The position numbers and the translations under genes are program-made. From positions 62,001 to 126,000 of the forward strand of contig CALNZC010000056.1 in the NCBI GenBank assembly GCA_942490895.1: a DNA stretch of 64,000 bases, read 5' to 3'. Positions 8,520 through 18,046 of this stretch are shown piece after piece. Positions within the stretch are counted from its first letter, which is position 1. Each line of letters opens with the position of its first letter. A model generated the notes under the pieces. The model was not told the DNA's origin. It saw only the letters and a program-made list of their open reading frames with translations, and made no database searches. The stretch is from JAGNXB01 sp942490895 (GTDB taxonomy: Bacteria; Bacteroidota; Bacteroidia; Chitinophagales; Saprospiraceae).

Positions 8520-10850
8520 ATGATCCGATTCGTTTTACTAGGGCTCTTCCTGGCTCTCTTTCTCAGTATGAATGCCCAGGGGCCACCCAAAATCACCATT
8601 TCGGGCACTCTGGAAGATGCCGACTCTCGTGAAATGCTCCTTGGAGCAACAGTCTTCGAACAAGGCAGTGGGACGGGGACAGTATCGAACACGTATGGAT
8701 TTTTCAGCCTGACCATTCCCGCCGGAAAAGCCGAACTGGTGTTTTCCTATATCGGATACTCACCGGTTACCCTGACGTTTGATCTACAGAAAGACACCAC
8801 CATGGTGATTCGGCTTTCTGCTGGCACCCAGCTGGACGCTGTTGAGGTCACCGCAGATCGACTGGAAAAGAATGTCCAGCGCAGTCAGATGAGTACAGTG
8901 GATGTACCGGTTGAATTCATCAAAAAGGTTCCCGCTCTCCTGGGTGAAGTGGATGTGCTCAAGGTCATACAACTGCTCCCAGGTGTCCAATCCGGTGGAG
9001 AAGGACAAAGCGGATTTTACGTTCGTGGCGGTGGACCAGACCAGAACCTCATCCTGCTGGACGGTGTGCCTGTGTATAATGCCAGCCACCTCTTTGGATT
9101 CTTCTCTGTATTCAACGCAGAAGCCGTCAAGGATGTCACCCTGATCAAGGGCGGATTTCCCGCCCGATACGGAGGACGTTTATCATCCGTCTTGGACATC
9201 ACATTAAAGGAGGGAAATATGCAGGAGTTCCACTCTGCATTATCATTAGGCCTGATTGCCTCCAGCGCCATGGTCGAAGGGCCCATCATCAAAGACAAGG
9301 TGTCCTTCATCCTGACGGGACGCCGCACCTATATCGATCTGCTCGTCCGTCCGTTCCTCACCGCAGAAGATGGCACAAGCGGCTATTATTTTCATGACAT
9401 CAACGGGAAGATCAACTGGCGGATCAGTGACCGGGACCGTGTCTACCTCTCCATGTATACCGGTCGGGATAAGTTCTATTACCGCTATGAGGAGAAGAAC
9501 TACGAGCCGAAATATGAAGAGGACGCTTCTTTCGGGTGGGGCAACCTCACCACAGCCTTACGCTGGAATCATGTATGGACTAAAAATTTGTTCAGCAATA
9601 CGACCCTGACCTTGTCGGATTATTCATTTGACACGGATAATCAATTCAAAGAAACCTCCGGGTCCACACTGGTATCCGAACAAAAACTGGCCTATACTTC
9701 CGGCATCCGTGATTGGGCTGGGCGAATAGATTTCGATTATCTACCCGTTCCCAAACATTATATCCGTTTCGGGGCAGGAGCGATTGCCCATACCTTTGAT
9801 CCCGGTGTTTTTGATCTGTTGAATTTCAGTGATGGCGACCGGATCAGCACGCAGATCGGTCAGCCAAAAATTGCGGCTACAGAGTGGTTTGCTTATGGAG
9901 AAGACGATGCCGAACTCCTTCCAGCCCTGAAGGTCAATTACGGTCTCCATCTGAGTGGCTTCCAGGTAGAAGACAAACATTATATCAGTCTTCAACCCCG
10001 GATCTCCGCTCGCTATTTATTGCGGGATGACCTCTCTGTGAAGGCTTCATTCAGTACGATGAGGCAATACATCAATCTGTTATCCAATGAAAGCATTGGC
10101 CTGCCCACAGATCTCTGGTTGCCATCGACCGACCGGGTCAAACCTCAGGATGCCTGGCAGGTGGCAGTGGGTGCCGCTTATGACTGGAAAGAATATGAGC
10201 TTAGTGTAGAAGGCTATTACAAGGATATGGACAACCTCCTTTCGTATACCGAAGGCTCCAGCTTCTTTTCTTTTACCAACTGGCAGAACCGGGTCACCCA
10301 GGGATCCGGAGACAGTTATGGCGGTGAAGTATTTTTACAGAAAAAAAGAGGCACCTGGACAGGTTGGATCGGCTATACCTTGTCCAGATCAAACCGCCAG
10401 TTTGATGAGCTCAATTTCGGACGCAAGTTTCCGTATAAATATGACCGAAGACATGACTTTGAAATAGTAGTCAACTATAAAAAGAATGACAAATTTGATA
10501 TTGGAATGACCTGGGTGTTCGGTACGGGAAATGCCATATCTCTTGCGGCTGAATCTTACTATTACGCTCCTCCCGGTTCCAACCCAAATTCATTTTATCG
10601 CTACTATATCGAGCATTTTGAAGATCGAAATAATTTTCGAATGCCCTCCTATCATCGTGGAGATATTGGATTCAATTTCCATCGAATCCGACCACATTAT
10701 CAGCGAACCATCTCATTTGGGGCATATAATGTCTACAATCGAAAGAATCCGTTTTTTGTCTTTACAGAAGAAACCAATAATCAGGTTCAGTTAAAGCAGG
10801 CCAGCCTGTTTCCAATCATCCCATTCATCTCTTACAATATCAAATTCTAA
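8520..10850 (+). CDS. TonB-dependent outer-membrane receptor with carboxypeptidase-regulatory-like N-domain
   Basis: 776 residues from the ATG at 8520, chosen because it starts a signal peptide (MIRFVLLGLFLALFLSMNAQ). An upstream in-frame start at 8361 would read through the divergent SDR gene start. Next comes a CarboxypepD_reg-like beta-sandwich (ISGTLEDADSREMLLGATVF...), then the plug domain (VLKVIQLLPGVQSGGEGQSGFYVRGGGPDQNLILLDGVPVYN, in pieces) and a 22-strand barrel ending ISYNIKF with a terminal Phe. It imports an unknown large ligand at the outer membrane using TonB energy. The DUF4249 lipoprotein starts three bases after the stop, an established pairing in Bacteroidota. Confidence 0.93.
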   Translation: MIRFVLLGLFLALFLSMNAQGPPKITISGTLEDADSREMLLGATVFEQGSGTGTVSNTYGFFSLTIPAGKAELVFSYIGYSPVTLTFDLQKDTTMVIRLSAGTQLDAVEVTADRLEKNVQRSQMSTVDVPVEFIKKVPALLGEVDVLKVIQLLPGVQSGGEGQSGFYVRGGGPDQNLILLDGVPVYNASHLFGFFSVFNAEAVKDVTLIKGGFPARYGGRLSSVLDITLKEGNMQEFHSALSLGLIASSAMVEGPIIKDKVSFILTGRRTYIDLLVRPFLTAEDGTSGYYFHDINGKINWRISDRDRVYLSMYTGRDKFYYRYEEKNYEPKYEEDASFGWGNLTTALRWNHVWTKNLFSNTTLTLSDYSFDTDNQFKETSGSTLVSEQKLAYTSGIRDWAGRIDFDYLPVPKHYIRFGAGAIAHTFDPGVFDLLNFSDGDRISTQIGQPKIAATEWFAYGEDDAELLPALKVNYGLHLSGFQVEDKHYISLQPRISARYLLRDDLSVKASFSTMRQYINLLSNESIGLPTDLWLPSTDRVKPQDAWQVAVGAAYDWKEYELSVEGYYKDMDNLLSYTEGSSFFSFTNWQNRVTQGSGDSYGGEVFLQKKRGTWTGWIGYTLSRSNRQFDELNFGRKFPYKYDRRHDFEIVVNYKKNDKFDIGMTWVFGTGNAISLAAESYYYAPPGSNPNSFYRYYIEHFEDRNNFRMPSYHRGDIGFNFHRIRPHYQRTISFGAYNVYNRKNPFFVFTEETNNQVQLKQASLFPIIPFISYNIKF

Positions 10851-10853
10851 CCC

Positions 10854-11723
10854 ATGAGAACGCTCCTTCCATTTCTTTCCATTCTCCTCCTGGGTTTCAT
10901 CAGTTGTGAAGATGCCTTTACCACCGTGATCGATGCCGATCCACCACCGTTTACTCGGAAAGTGGTGGTCCACAGTTACTGTGAAGACACACCGGACACA
11001 CCCCAGAAACTTTACCTCGAAACAAATCGGAACATTTTTGATGCACAGGATCAGAATCTACCTATCACAGATGCCACGATTGAGGTCTTCGAAGATGGGC
11101 AGTTGGTCGGGCAATTTGTTCACGACGCCTCGCCTGCAGAAAATGAATATGTGACTTCACAGAATAATCTGTTCTCGAAAATTGGAGCAGAATATACCAT
11201 TCAGATAAAGGCTCCTGGCATGCCAGATGCAGAAGCCCGCCAGTTTCTGCCAGCTCCGGTAGTGATTTCAGATGCTCTATATGTGGAAGATCTGGCAGTC
11301 GATGAAGATGGCGATCGGGTCAATGGTTTCAAAATCACCTTCACTGACCTGCCCGAAGAAGGCAATTATTATATGCTGGAATGTTTTGACACCCTCAATC
11401 CGGATTATCGTCTTAACCTGGAGAGCACCGATCCTTACATCCGGCCCTTGGGGGATGGCTTCGTTCTGATCTCTGATGCCGGCAATAACGGTTTTAACCA
11501 GACTTTTGAAATGCACGCTTATCAGGCCGATGCGCTCAGAGATTACGAGTTTACCCTCCATCACATCTCCAAGGATTTATATCAATATCTGCTGAGTATT
11601 GACAAGCATGTCAATAACGATATTGACTTTTTCAGTGAACCCACTTTTGTCAGTAGCAATATTGACAACGGACTGGGCATCTTCTCTCTGTCGAGTAAGT
11701 CGAAGAAGGGCGTGAGGAAGTGA
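10854..11723 (+). CDS. DUF4249 lipoprotein, partner of the TonB receptor
   Basis: 289 residues. The lipobox is in MRTLLPFLSILLLGFISC (Cys 18). The mature part begins with the DUF4249 pattern: EDAFTTVIDADPPPFTRKVVVHSY, then a beta-sandwich with LPITDATIEVFEDGQLVGQF and GAEYTIQIKAPGM. The family members sit next to TonB-dependent receptors and are thought to be surface lipoproteins acting with the barrel, by analogy with SusD. The three-base gap to the receptor indicates an operon. The C-terminus (SLSSKSKKGVRK) is basic and ends just before a repeat-filled gap. Confidence 0.88.
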   Translation: MRTLLPFLSILLLGFISCEDAFTTVIDADPPPFTRKVVVHSYCEDTPDTPQKLYLETNRNIFDAQDQNLPITDATIEVFEDGQLVGQFVHDASPAENEYVTSQNNLFSKIGAEYTIQIKAPGMPDAEARQFLPAPVVISDALYVEDLAVDEDGDRVNGFKITFTDLPEEGNYYMLECFDTLNPDYRLNLESTDPYIRPLGDGFVLISDAGNNGFNQTFEMHAYQADALRDYEFTLHHISKDLYQYLLSIDKHVNNDIDFFSEPTFVSSNIDNGLGIFSLSSKSKKGVRK

Positions 11724-11907
11724 GGAATGACTTGAGGAGTTATGGAGTTTCCGCCAGTTGGCGGACAGGAAGGATTAAAGGAGAAAAATAATTGTTCTGG
11801 ATGAACTGGGCGTTAAATTTTAATGCCGTTCTCACCTTGGGACCTTTACCTTTTACCCATTACCTTTTACCTTTTATCTTACTAGTCAAAAGCTGAAATA
11901 AAATCGG
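11724..11907. repeat. Dispersed intergenic repeat phrases
   Basis: The gap holds GAGGAGTT phrases, a palindrome CCGCCA-GT-TGGCGG (11751-11764) and an ACCTTTTACCCATTACC-type tract (about 11840-11880). Related phrases recur at 23.7, 27.6, 55.8 and 60.1 kb. Confidence 0.5.
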
Positions 11908-12516
11908 CTACATCTTTTTTCCTAAAAAGCGGATCACCTTTCCCAGACCAGCATGGAAGGCACCCTCACTAAGCATGACCTCTTTTTCTTCCAGGAAAAT
12001 AAATTCCAGACCAGGAAATTCTGCCTGAATAGTATCCATAGAATAGAGTAGAACCGCGTCTCGGGGACCGCCGGATTGGTGATCCCTTTGATAGTCCAAC
12101 TGGCCGACACTGAAACATTCAAAAATGAGTCGGCCACCTGGTTTCAGCCAGTTGACCCAATCCGGAAAGAGCTGTTCCCGCAAGGGGTTTGGAAAATGAG
12201 TAAAAATCAGTGCAATGGCATCCAGAGAACCATCTGGATGGTGAACCTCGCACGCATCCATCACCTGATAATGGATCTTCACGCCATTTTTTTGGGCTAA
12301 TAAATCAGCCTTTCGCTTTCCTTCTTCACTATAATCAAACGCCTCTACTTCCCAACCGCATTGGGCGGCATATACAGCGTTGCGTCCCTCGCCTTCCGCC
12401 GGAAAAAGGATTTTACAGGGAGGGAGTCCTTCCAGGCTTTCTCTCAACCATTCATTGGGTGATTCACCATAAACGTATTCTTCCTGACAATATCGATCGT
12501 TCCAGAAGGTCTGCAT
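11908..12516 (-). CDS. Class I SAM-dependent methyltransferase (TehB/thiopurine-like)
   Basis: 202 residues. It begins MQTFWNDRYCQEEYVYGESPNEWL, the typical start of the small TehB-like methyltransferases. The SAM-binding loop is the variant ILFPAEGEGRNAVYAA, followed by VEAFDYSEEGKRKA, DAIALIFTHFP and LKPGGRLIFECF. Family members methylate chalcogen-containing or other small toxic compounds; the substrate here is not determined. It is transcribed in the same direction as uvrB, 109 bp downstream of the uvrB stop codon. The intervening gap carries a TTATTTCG repeat phrase, so an operon is doubtful. Confidence 0.82.
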   Translation of the reverse strand: MQTFWNDRYCQEEYVYGESPNEWLRESLEGLPPCKILFPAEGEGRNAVYAAQCGWEVEAFDYSEEGKRKADLLAQKNGVKIHYQVMDACEVHHPDGSLDAIALIFTHFPNPLREQLFPDWVNWLKPGGRLIFECFSVGQLDYQRDHQSGGPRDAVLLYSMDTIQAEFPGLEFIFLEEKEVMLSEGAFHAGLGKVIRFLGKKM

Positions 12517-12520
12517 AGCA

Positions 12521-12565
12521 GTGTTATTGGGTTATTTCGTTATTGAGATATTTCGAAAGTTCGAG
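12521..12565 (+). repeat. TTATTTCG-type dispersed repeat
   Basis: Reads GTTATTGGGTTATTTCG, then TTATTGAGATATTTCG. It is one of about ten copies of the same phrase found only between genes in this window, all on the plus strand. Confidence 0.5.
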
Positions 12566-12625
12566 GCCTCTATGAAAATGACTCGATAATATGAACTTTG
12601 CCTCAAGCAACTTGGTGGTTAAACT

Positions 12626-14659
12626 TTACCCACCTGGAAAACGGGATTTTAATTCCTTTTTCAATGCCGCCGCTTCATCTCGGTATTGGGCTGCAGACAT
12701 AAAATCATATTCTTTCGCAGCGGCCTTCATCCGGTCTTCCGTTTCCTTGATCATTTTTTCGATCTGATCACGAGTGGCATACTGCACGATCGGGTCAGCG
12801 GCTATACTCGGCGTATCGGTTTCCAGATAAGCGTTATGCTTTTTACCTCGAATATCCAGAATGGACTTCTGCGCCAGTATCTCCTCTTTGGTCCGCAAAA
12901 TAGTTTGAGGAGTAATCCCATGTTTTTCATTGTAGGCGATCTGGATGGCCCGGCGACGGTTGGTCTCTCCAATGGTCTTCTCCATGGAATCGGTGATCTT
13001 GTCGGCATAGAAGATCACAAGACCATTGGCATTTCGAGCAGCACGTCCTGCCGTCTGGGTCAGGGATCGGTCATTCCGCAGAAAGCCTTCTTTGTCGGCA
13101 TCCAGGATAGCCACCAGACTCACTTCCGGCAGATCGAGCCCCTCCCGTAACAGGTTGACCCCCACTAACACATCAAACCCGCCTATCCGGAGATCGCGCA
13201 AGATCTCCACCCGTTCCATGGTGTCCACTTCAGAGTGGATGTACCGGCAACGAATATCCAGTTTGAGCATGTATGCACTCAGTTCTTCAGCCATCCGTTT
13301 GGTCAAGGTGGTCACCAGGGTGCGCTCATTTTTCTCTACTCGCTGGTTGATCTCATCCAGGAGGTCATCGATCTGATTGAAACTGGGGCGGACATCTATG
13401 GGAGGGTCCAGTAGTCCAGTGGGACGAATGAGCTGCTCCACAATGACTCCACCTGTAGACTCCAGTTCATAATCTCCGGGAGTGGCACTCACATAGACCA
13501 CCTGATTGACTATTCCCTCGAATTCTTCAAAGCTGAGGGGCCGGTTGTCCAAGGCGGAAGCCAGTCGAAAACCGTAATTGACCAGGTTGATCTTCCGTGC
13601 CCGGTCGCCTCCCCACATCCCGCGCACCTGAGGGACAGTCACGTGACTTTCATCGATGATCATCAGATAATCTTCCGGGAAGTAGTCGAGCAGGCAGAAG
13701 GGACGATGGCCCGGCTCACGACCATCAAAAAATCGACTGTAGTTTTCTACGCCGCTGCAATACCCGAGTTCACGCATCATCTCCAGGTCAAAACTCACCC
13801 GCTCTTTGATCCGACGAGCTTCCAGAAGCCGCCCTTCTTTGAGGAAATACTTCTCCTGGGCCCAGAGTTCGTCTTCGATATCCCGAATGATGGAATGGAT
13901 CCGCTGTTTGGGGGCGACATACAGGTTCGCCGGAAAAATGGCCGCATGTTCGATTTCTTCGATCTTCTTTCCTGATTCGATCTCCAGCGTTTCTATAGAT
14001 TCAATTTCATCCCCAAAAAAGGTAATGCGGTATCCATAATCCACATAAGGGAGATTGATATCTACCGTATCGCCTTTGACACGGAAGGTTCCCCGTTCCA
14101 GATTGGTTTCCGTACGGCTGTACAAGGCTTCTACCAGGCTGTATAAAAAGGCATTGCGGCTGACCACCAGTCCCTTGTACAGACGAATAATCCCGGCTTT
14201 GTAATCCTCAGGATTCCCCATCCCATAGATACAGGAGACGGAAGCCACGATGATCACATCCCGGCGACCGGACAGCAGTGAGGAAGTCGCTCGCAGGCGA
14301 AGTTTATCCACTTCTGAATTGATGGACAGGTCTTTCTCAATAAAGGTGTCTGACACGGACATGTAGGCCTCCGGCTGGTAGTAATCATAATAGGAGACGA
14401 AGTATTCCACAGCATTATCCGGAAAGAATTCCCGGAACTCGCCATAGAGTTGAGCGGTCAGGGTCTTGTTGTGGGTAAGAACCAGAGTGGGCTTGTTCAG
14501 CTGAGCAATGACATTGGCGACTGTAAAGGTCTTCCCTGAGCCGGTTACGCCGAGGAGTACCTGGCCGGGCTCACCAGCATGGATGCCATCGACTAACTGG
14601 CGGATCGCTTGAGGTTGATCGCCAGTCGGCGAGAAACGGGATTCGAGTTTGAAGGCCAT
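12626..14659 (-). CDS. uvrB: UvrABC excinuclease subunit B
   Basis: 677 residues, the normal UvrB length. UvrB is the helicase-like damage-verification subunit of nucleotide excision repair; it is loaded by UvrA and recruits UvrC. Seen here: Walker A GVTGSGKT (37-44), the beta-hairpin region SYYDYYQPEAYMSVSDTFIEK, the DESH box (MIIDESHVTVPQ), helicase motifs V/VI (GVNLLREGLDLPEVSLVAILDAD; QTAGRAARN), and a C-terminal UVR domain (EKMIKETEDRMKAAAKEYDFMSAAQYRDE) that contacts UvrC. It is intact. A near-consensus -7 box lies four bases before the ATG. Confidence 0.98.
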   Translation of the reverse strand: MAFKLESRFSPTGDQPQAIRQLVDGIHAGEPGQVLLGVTGSGKTFTVANVIAQLNKPTLVLTHNKTLTAQLYGEFREFFPDNAVEYFVSYYDYYQPEAYMSVSDTFIEKDLSINSEVDKLRLRATSSLLSGRRDVIIVASVSCIYGMGNPEDYKAGIIRLYKGLVVSRNAFLYSLVEALYSRTETNLERGTFRVKGDTVDINLPYVDYGYRITFFGDEIESIETLEIESGKKIEEIEHAAIFPANLYVAPKQRIHSIIRDIEDELWAQEKYFLKEGRLLEARRIKERVSFDLEMMRELGYCSGVENYSRFFDGREPGHRPFCLLDYFPEDYLMIIDESHVTVPQVRGMWGGDRARKINLVNYGFRLASALDNRPLSFEEFEGIVNQVVYVSATPGDYELESTGGVIVEQLIRPTGLLDPPIDVRPSFNQIDDLLDEINQRVEKNERTLVTTLTKRMAEELSAYMLKLDIRCRYIHSEVDTMERVEILRDLRIGGFDVLVGVNLLREGLDLPEVSLVAILDADKEGFLRNDRSLTQTAGRAARNANGLVIFYADKITDSMEKTIGETNRRRAIQIAYNEKHGITPQTILRTKEEILAQKSILDIRGKKHNAYLETDTPSIAADPIVQYATRDQIEKMIKETEDRMKAAAKEYDFMSAAQYRDEAAALKKELKSRFPGG

Positions 14660-14663
14660 AAGG

Positions 14664-14671
14664 TAAAGGTA
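14664..14671 (-). promoter_or_regulatory. Near-consensus -7 box (TACCTTTA) of uvrB
   Basis: The minus strand reads TACCTTTA, then CCTT, then ATG at 14659. It matches TAnnTTTG at five of the six fixed positions, with the same four-base spacing as the perfect boxes elsewhere in the window. Confidence 0.4.
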
Positions 14672-14730
14672 GGGAGTTATCGCCCAGTTCAGAAGATGAA
14701 CGATCGATCCTTTCCTTATGTTTACCCCCC

Positions 14731-15501
14731 ATGATTCTCCATCACAAGATCCAGGGCCATGGTGACCCGTTGATCATCCTTCATGGCCTGTTTGGCACTT
14801 CAGACAATTGGGCTACACTGGCACGTCGTTGGGCTCAACACTTTACAGTGGTGACCATCGATATGCGTAATCACGGCAGGTCCTTCCATGATCCGATCAT
14901 GGACTACCCCGAGATGGTCGAGGATGTGGTTCGGCTGATGGGGCAGGAATGGATCCACAAAGCCCATATTCTGGGACATTCCATGGGCGGAAAGGTGGCC
15001 ATGCATCTGGCGCTCTCCCATCCCGATCTGGTCGATCAATTACTGATCGCCGACATCGGCGTCAAGGATTACCCTGGAGGGCATGAAAATATCCTGGAAA
15101 CACTCAATGCCTTACCACTGGACCTACTGACCAGTCGGACAGATGCAGAGAACTTCCTTCGACAAACCATCCACCGGGACGGAGTAGTCCAATTCCTCCT
15201 GAAAAATCTGGCCAGAGACAGAGACAATGGCTTTCAATGGAAGATGAACCTGCCCGTCATTACCGCACAATACGACCGCATCATTTCAGGGGTGCACAGC
15301 GGACATCTCTACGAGGGACCCACTACCTTTCTGCGAGGAGGAAGATCAGACTATATCCTGGATGGAGATTGGAAGGGCATCCTGGAACAATTCCCAGCAG
15401 CAGTGTTAGAAACCATTCCCCAAGCCGGGCATTGGTTGCATGCAGAACAACCAGAGTCTTTTTATCAGACCGTGTTAAAGCAGTTGTCCGGAAACAGCTG
15501 A
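14731..15501 (+). CDS. Alpha/beta-fold hydrolase (YbfF-like esterase)
   Basis: 256 residues, a single alpha/beta-hydrolase domain. The oxyanion-side motif is LIILHGLFGTSDNWATLARRW, followed by VVTIDMRNHGRS. The nucleophile elbow GHSMGGK puts the catalytic serine at residue 84, and the late QAGHWLHAEQP supplies the catalytic histidine. This layout matches the YbfF family of small acyl-ester/thioester hydrolases. The substrate is unknown. The gene ends 11 bp before a convergent gene. A 17-bp palindrome (15492-15508) overlaps its stop codon and could serve both sides as a weak terminator. Confidence 0.88.
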   Translation: MILHHKIQGHGDPLIILHGLFGTSDNWATLARRWAQHFTVVTIDMRNHGRSFHDPIMDYPEMVEDVVRLMGQEWIHKAHILGHSMGGKVAMHLALSHPDLVDQLLIADIGVKDYPGGHENILETLNALPLDLLTSRTDAENFLRQTIHRDGVVQFLLKNLARDRDNGFQWKMNLPVITAQYDRIISGVHSGHLYEGPTTFLRGGRSDYILDGDWKGILEQFPAAVLETIPQAGHWLHAEQPESFYQTVLKQLSGNS

Positions 15502-15511
15502 GCTGTTTGAC

Positions 15512-15970
15512 TTATTCGTAGGCGTAGAACGAACGGGCCAATCGAATAGCCTTCTCCCGGTTCTCACGGGTAAATACAATGACTGCCAGATAATTGCTGG
15601 ATGACTGACTGTCCAATAGCGCGATGACAAAGGCATGGGTGCCATCTTTCTTCCCTTCCACATAATAGCCATAAAGGTCGGTGAGGCCCAGATCATCCGC
15701 ATCCGTCAGTTCGTCATATTCCATTTCGACGGCCATGGCTAGCACGGCATCGGCCAGGTCATCATCTGTGATCGTCCGGTCGGCGATAGGCAGGATGGTC
15801 ATATAGAGGTCATCACTTTCCGCAGAGAACGTATCCCCATCATTTTCAGTGATCTTCAACTCTCGGGGCAATGTAAAACCCAGGCCATAATCAGCCCAGA
15901 TCATATCGACCTGTGCGGTCAGACTCAGAGAAAATCCGGATAGGAGGAGGAGTGCCAGGGACATTTTCAT
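15512..15970 (-). CDS. Hypothetical exported protein
   Basis: 152 residues with a signal peptide (MKMSLALLLLSGFSLSLTAQ, cleavage after TAQ). The mature part is acidic, with one small alpha/beta domain: VDMIWADYGLGFTLPRELKITENDGDTF..., a DDLADAVLAMAVEMEYDELTDADDLGL helix pair and a C-terminal REKAIRLARSFYAYE. Nothing in it identifies a family with certainty. It is probably periplasmic. It is followed on the same strand by an ElaA-type gene 64 bp upstream; no operon is evident. Confidence 0.6.
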   Translation of the reverse strand: MKMSLALLLLSGFSLSLTAQVDMIWADYGLGFTLPRELKITENDGDTFSAESDDLYMTILPIADRTITDDDLADAVLAMAVEMEYDELTDADDLGLTDLYGYYVEGKKDGTHAFVIALLDSQSSSNYLAVIVFTRENREKAIRLARSFYAYE

Positions 15971-16034
15971 TTGGAAGTGTATTTCGAGTTGAAGATCGCC
16001 ATTGGATCGAGAAGTTGCATAGATTGATAACCAA

Positions 16035-16478
16035 TTATTTTTTCAGGACCATCGCTTGATGCGGAATGTCATCCTCCAGATATTTTTCGCCCGTTTCGAC
16101 AAACCCCAGAGATGTATAAAATCGATCCAGGTAACACTGCGCACTGATCTTGATCAGCTGCCCGGGCCAGGTTTCGGCGATCCATTGAATCGCTAACTCC
16201 ATGATCTTCCTTCCTGCACCCGTTCCTCGTTGATCGGAACGACTGATCACTCGGCCAATGGCCACATACCCGGGGTACCCGACACCCTCAGGAAGTACCC
16301 GACAATAAGCGATCATTCGTCCCTTTTCATCTGCCTGCCAGAGGTGCCAGCTGGCTTTATCCTTTTCACCATCCGCATCCAGGTAGGGGCAGTCCTGTTC
16401 CACAACAAAGACTTCCTGGCGGAACTGGAGAAGTTCATACAGCTCATCACGGGTCAGTTCCTTGTAATGCTTAATCAT
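16035..16478 (-). CDS. ElaA-type GNAT acetyltransferase
   Basis: 147 residues, matching the short ElaA group: start KHYKELTRDELYELLQFRQEVFVVEQDCPYLDADGEKD (seen in parts), then YCRVLPEG, YVAIGRVISRSDQRGTGAGRKIME with the acetyl-CoA loop, and ISAQCYLDRFYTSLGFVETGEKYLEDDIPHQ. Family members acetylate unknown amine substrates. The 516-bp region upstream is a repeat-filled gap. Confidence 0.85.
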   Translation of the reverse strand: MIKHYKELTRDELYELLQFRQEVFVVEQDCPYLDADGEKDKASWHLWQADEKGRMIAYCRVLPEGVGYPGYVAIGRVISRSDQRGTGAGRKIMELAIQWIAETWPGQLIKISAQCYLDRFYTSLGFVETGEKYLEDDIPHQAMVLKK

Positions 16479-16512
16479 TGGAGGTTATGAGGTTTTGCGT
16501 TTGGAGGGGAGG

Positions 16513-16890
16513 AAATCGAGGAATCAGGACTGAAGACCGAGGGCCGAATGGTGTTGGGTGTTGGCTTTTTTTCTGAAGATCTCGAGAAGAGTTATTTCGT
16601 GATTGGGTTATTGCGGTATTTCGAAAGGCATGACCAGGGACTGATGCCATCCTGAATCCAAGAACGAGGAATCAGGAACGCAGGACTGAGGAACCTGGAC
16701 TGAGGGCCTAGGACCAAATGGCGTTGGGTATTGGGCGTTGGCCTTTTTTCTGATGATCTAGAGGAAAGGTATTTCGTGATGGTGATATTTCGATATTTCG
16801 TAAAGCATGACTAGCGATTGATTCCATCCTGAATCCAGAAACGAGGAATCAGGAACGCAGGAACGCAGGAACGCAGGAATGAGAAAAACA
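16513..16890 (+). repeat. Two-copy imperfect tandem repeat (~185 bp units)
   Basis: Two adjacent units, about 16513-16690 and 16690-16885, share the same order of phrases: GAGGGCC, GTTGGGTGTTGG, a T-run with CTGA-GAT-CT, a TTATTTCGTGAT phrase, GCATGACNAG, CATCCTGAATCCA and ACGAGGAATCAGGAACGCAGG. The last phrase is itself repeated in tandem at the end. Nothing coding is seen. The whole gap (16479-16994) is otherwise featureless. Confidence 0.65.
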
Positions 16891-16994
16891 TTTCCGCTCT
16901 CCGTTTTTCATCTTTTTTATTGCGCCCCTTCAGGGTTTTCAATTTATCTCAGTCAATGACAGGTTTTTAGACTTTCTCTCCGTCACTTCGTCTC

Positions 16995-17987
16995 CTAAAA
17001 CCGCTGCATATAGGTATTATACACAGAGGCGATCACTACCTGGCCGACTGCTTTCAGGCTACGCTGATCGATGATCTCCAGGCCATCTCCATGCGTGTGC
17101 CAATGCGGACCAAAGCCGGTTTCTGAGGCCAACGGCTGATTGATGATGTTCACCGTTGGGATCTGACGCAATTCATTGACATATTTATGATCATCCGTGA
17201 CCGGATTGGTGAAATCATTGACAAAGAACATTCCGTAGCCCATACCCTGAGCCATCTTCCATACTTTTTCCTGGATCTGGGGTGCATAGTTACGAGAGAA
17301 ACCTTCCTTTCCAAACCGCGGATTTTTGGCGCCCACCATATCGAGATGAATACCGTACTGAGCCTTGTAATTGTCTACATGTGGTTTCTTCCCCCAATAT
17401 TGCGCGCCCTGGCACCAGGAGAGGGGATCGACTCCATTGTTCTTGCCCTGATCCTCCGCATCAAACAAGACGATATCCACACCAAAATCTATGGGATTGG
17501 ACTGAAGGAGACGGGCGACTTCCAGAAGGACTGCAACGCCACTCCCACCATCATCCGCTCCAGGGATAGGAGAGGTATGTCGATTGGGATCCTGATCATA
17601 ATCACCATGTGCTCGGGTATCCCAGTGGGCGGTCAGGAGGACACGACGTGATGCTTCGGGATGAAAGCTGGCGATGATATTGGTTGCATCATATTTTTTA
17701 TCCGTCAGGTCACGGGCCGTAAAATCCTGAGCGGTCACCTGGGCACCATAAGTCTTGAAAGTTTCGATCAACCAATCGCGACAGGAGGTATGTCCAGCTG
17801 AACCAGGATTACGTGGACCGAAGGCCACCTGTTTCTCAATAAAGGCAAAGGCTGATGCCGCATCAAATGAGGGAATATTGACCTTGACAGGTGGAGGAGC
17901 GGGAGCAACATCCTCCGTTTTCGACGGTTCCTGCTTACAGGCAGAGACGAGGAGAAGAAGACTTAATCCCAGGAGGAGACTACGCAT
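16995..17987 (-). CDS. M28-family peptidase lipoprotein (glutaminyl cyclase-like)
   Basis: 330 residues with a lipoprotein signal (MRSLLLGLSLLLLVSAC, Cys 17). The catalytic domain has the zinc-peptidase ligands of family M28: H121 in LLTAHWDTRAHGD, D145 in GADDGGSG, E178 in FDAEDQG, D216 in GIHLDMVGA and a late histidine in FGPHWHTHGD. The single-domain shape and the WDTR and GADDGGSG motifs also fit bacterial glutaminyl-peptide cyclotransferases, which share this fold. So the activity is either aminopeptidase or N-terminal pyroglutamate formation. Pyroglutamate formation is common for exported Bacteroidota proteins. Located in the envelope, facing the periplasm or the surface. Confidence 0.87.
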   Translation of the reverse strand: MRSLLLGLSLLLLVSACKQEPSKTEDVAPAPPPVKVNIPSFDAASAFAFIEKQVAFGPRNPGSAGHTSCRDWLIETFKTYGAQVTAQDFTARDLTDKKYDATNIIASFHPEASRRVLLTAHWDTRAHGDYDQDPNRHTSPIPGADDGGSGVAVLLEVARLLQSNPIDFGVDIVLFDAEDQGKNNGVDPLSWCQGAQYWGKKPHVDNYKAQYGIHLDMVGAKNPRFGKEGFSRNYAPQIQEKVWKMAQGMGYGMFFVNDFTNPVTDDHKYVNELRQIPTVNIINQPLASETGFGPHWHTHGDGLEIIDQRSLKAVGQVVIASVYNTYMQRF

Positions 17988-18046
17988 GCGATAAACTTTA
18001 CCGCAAAAGAACGAGAAAAGAGGGAGAAATCAGCTGTCCAGGGATG

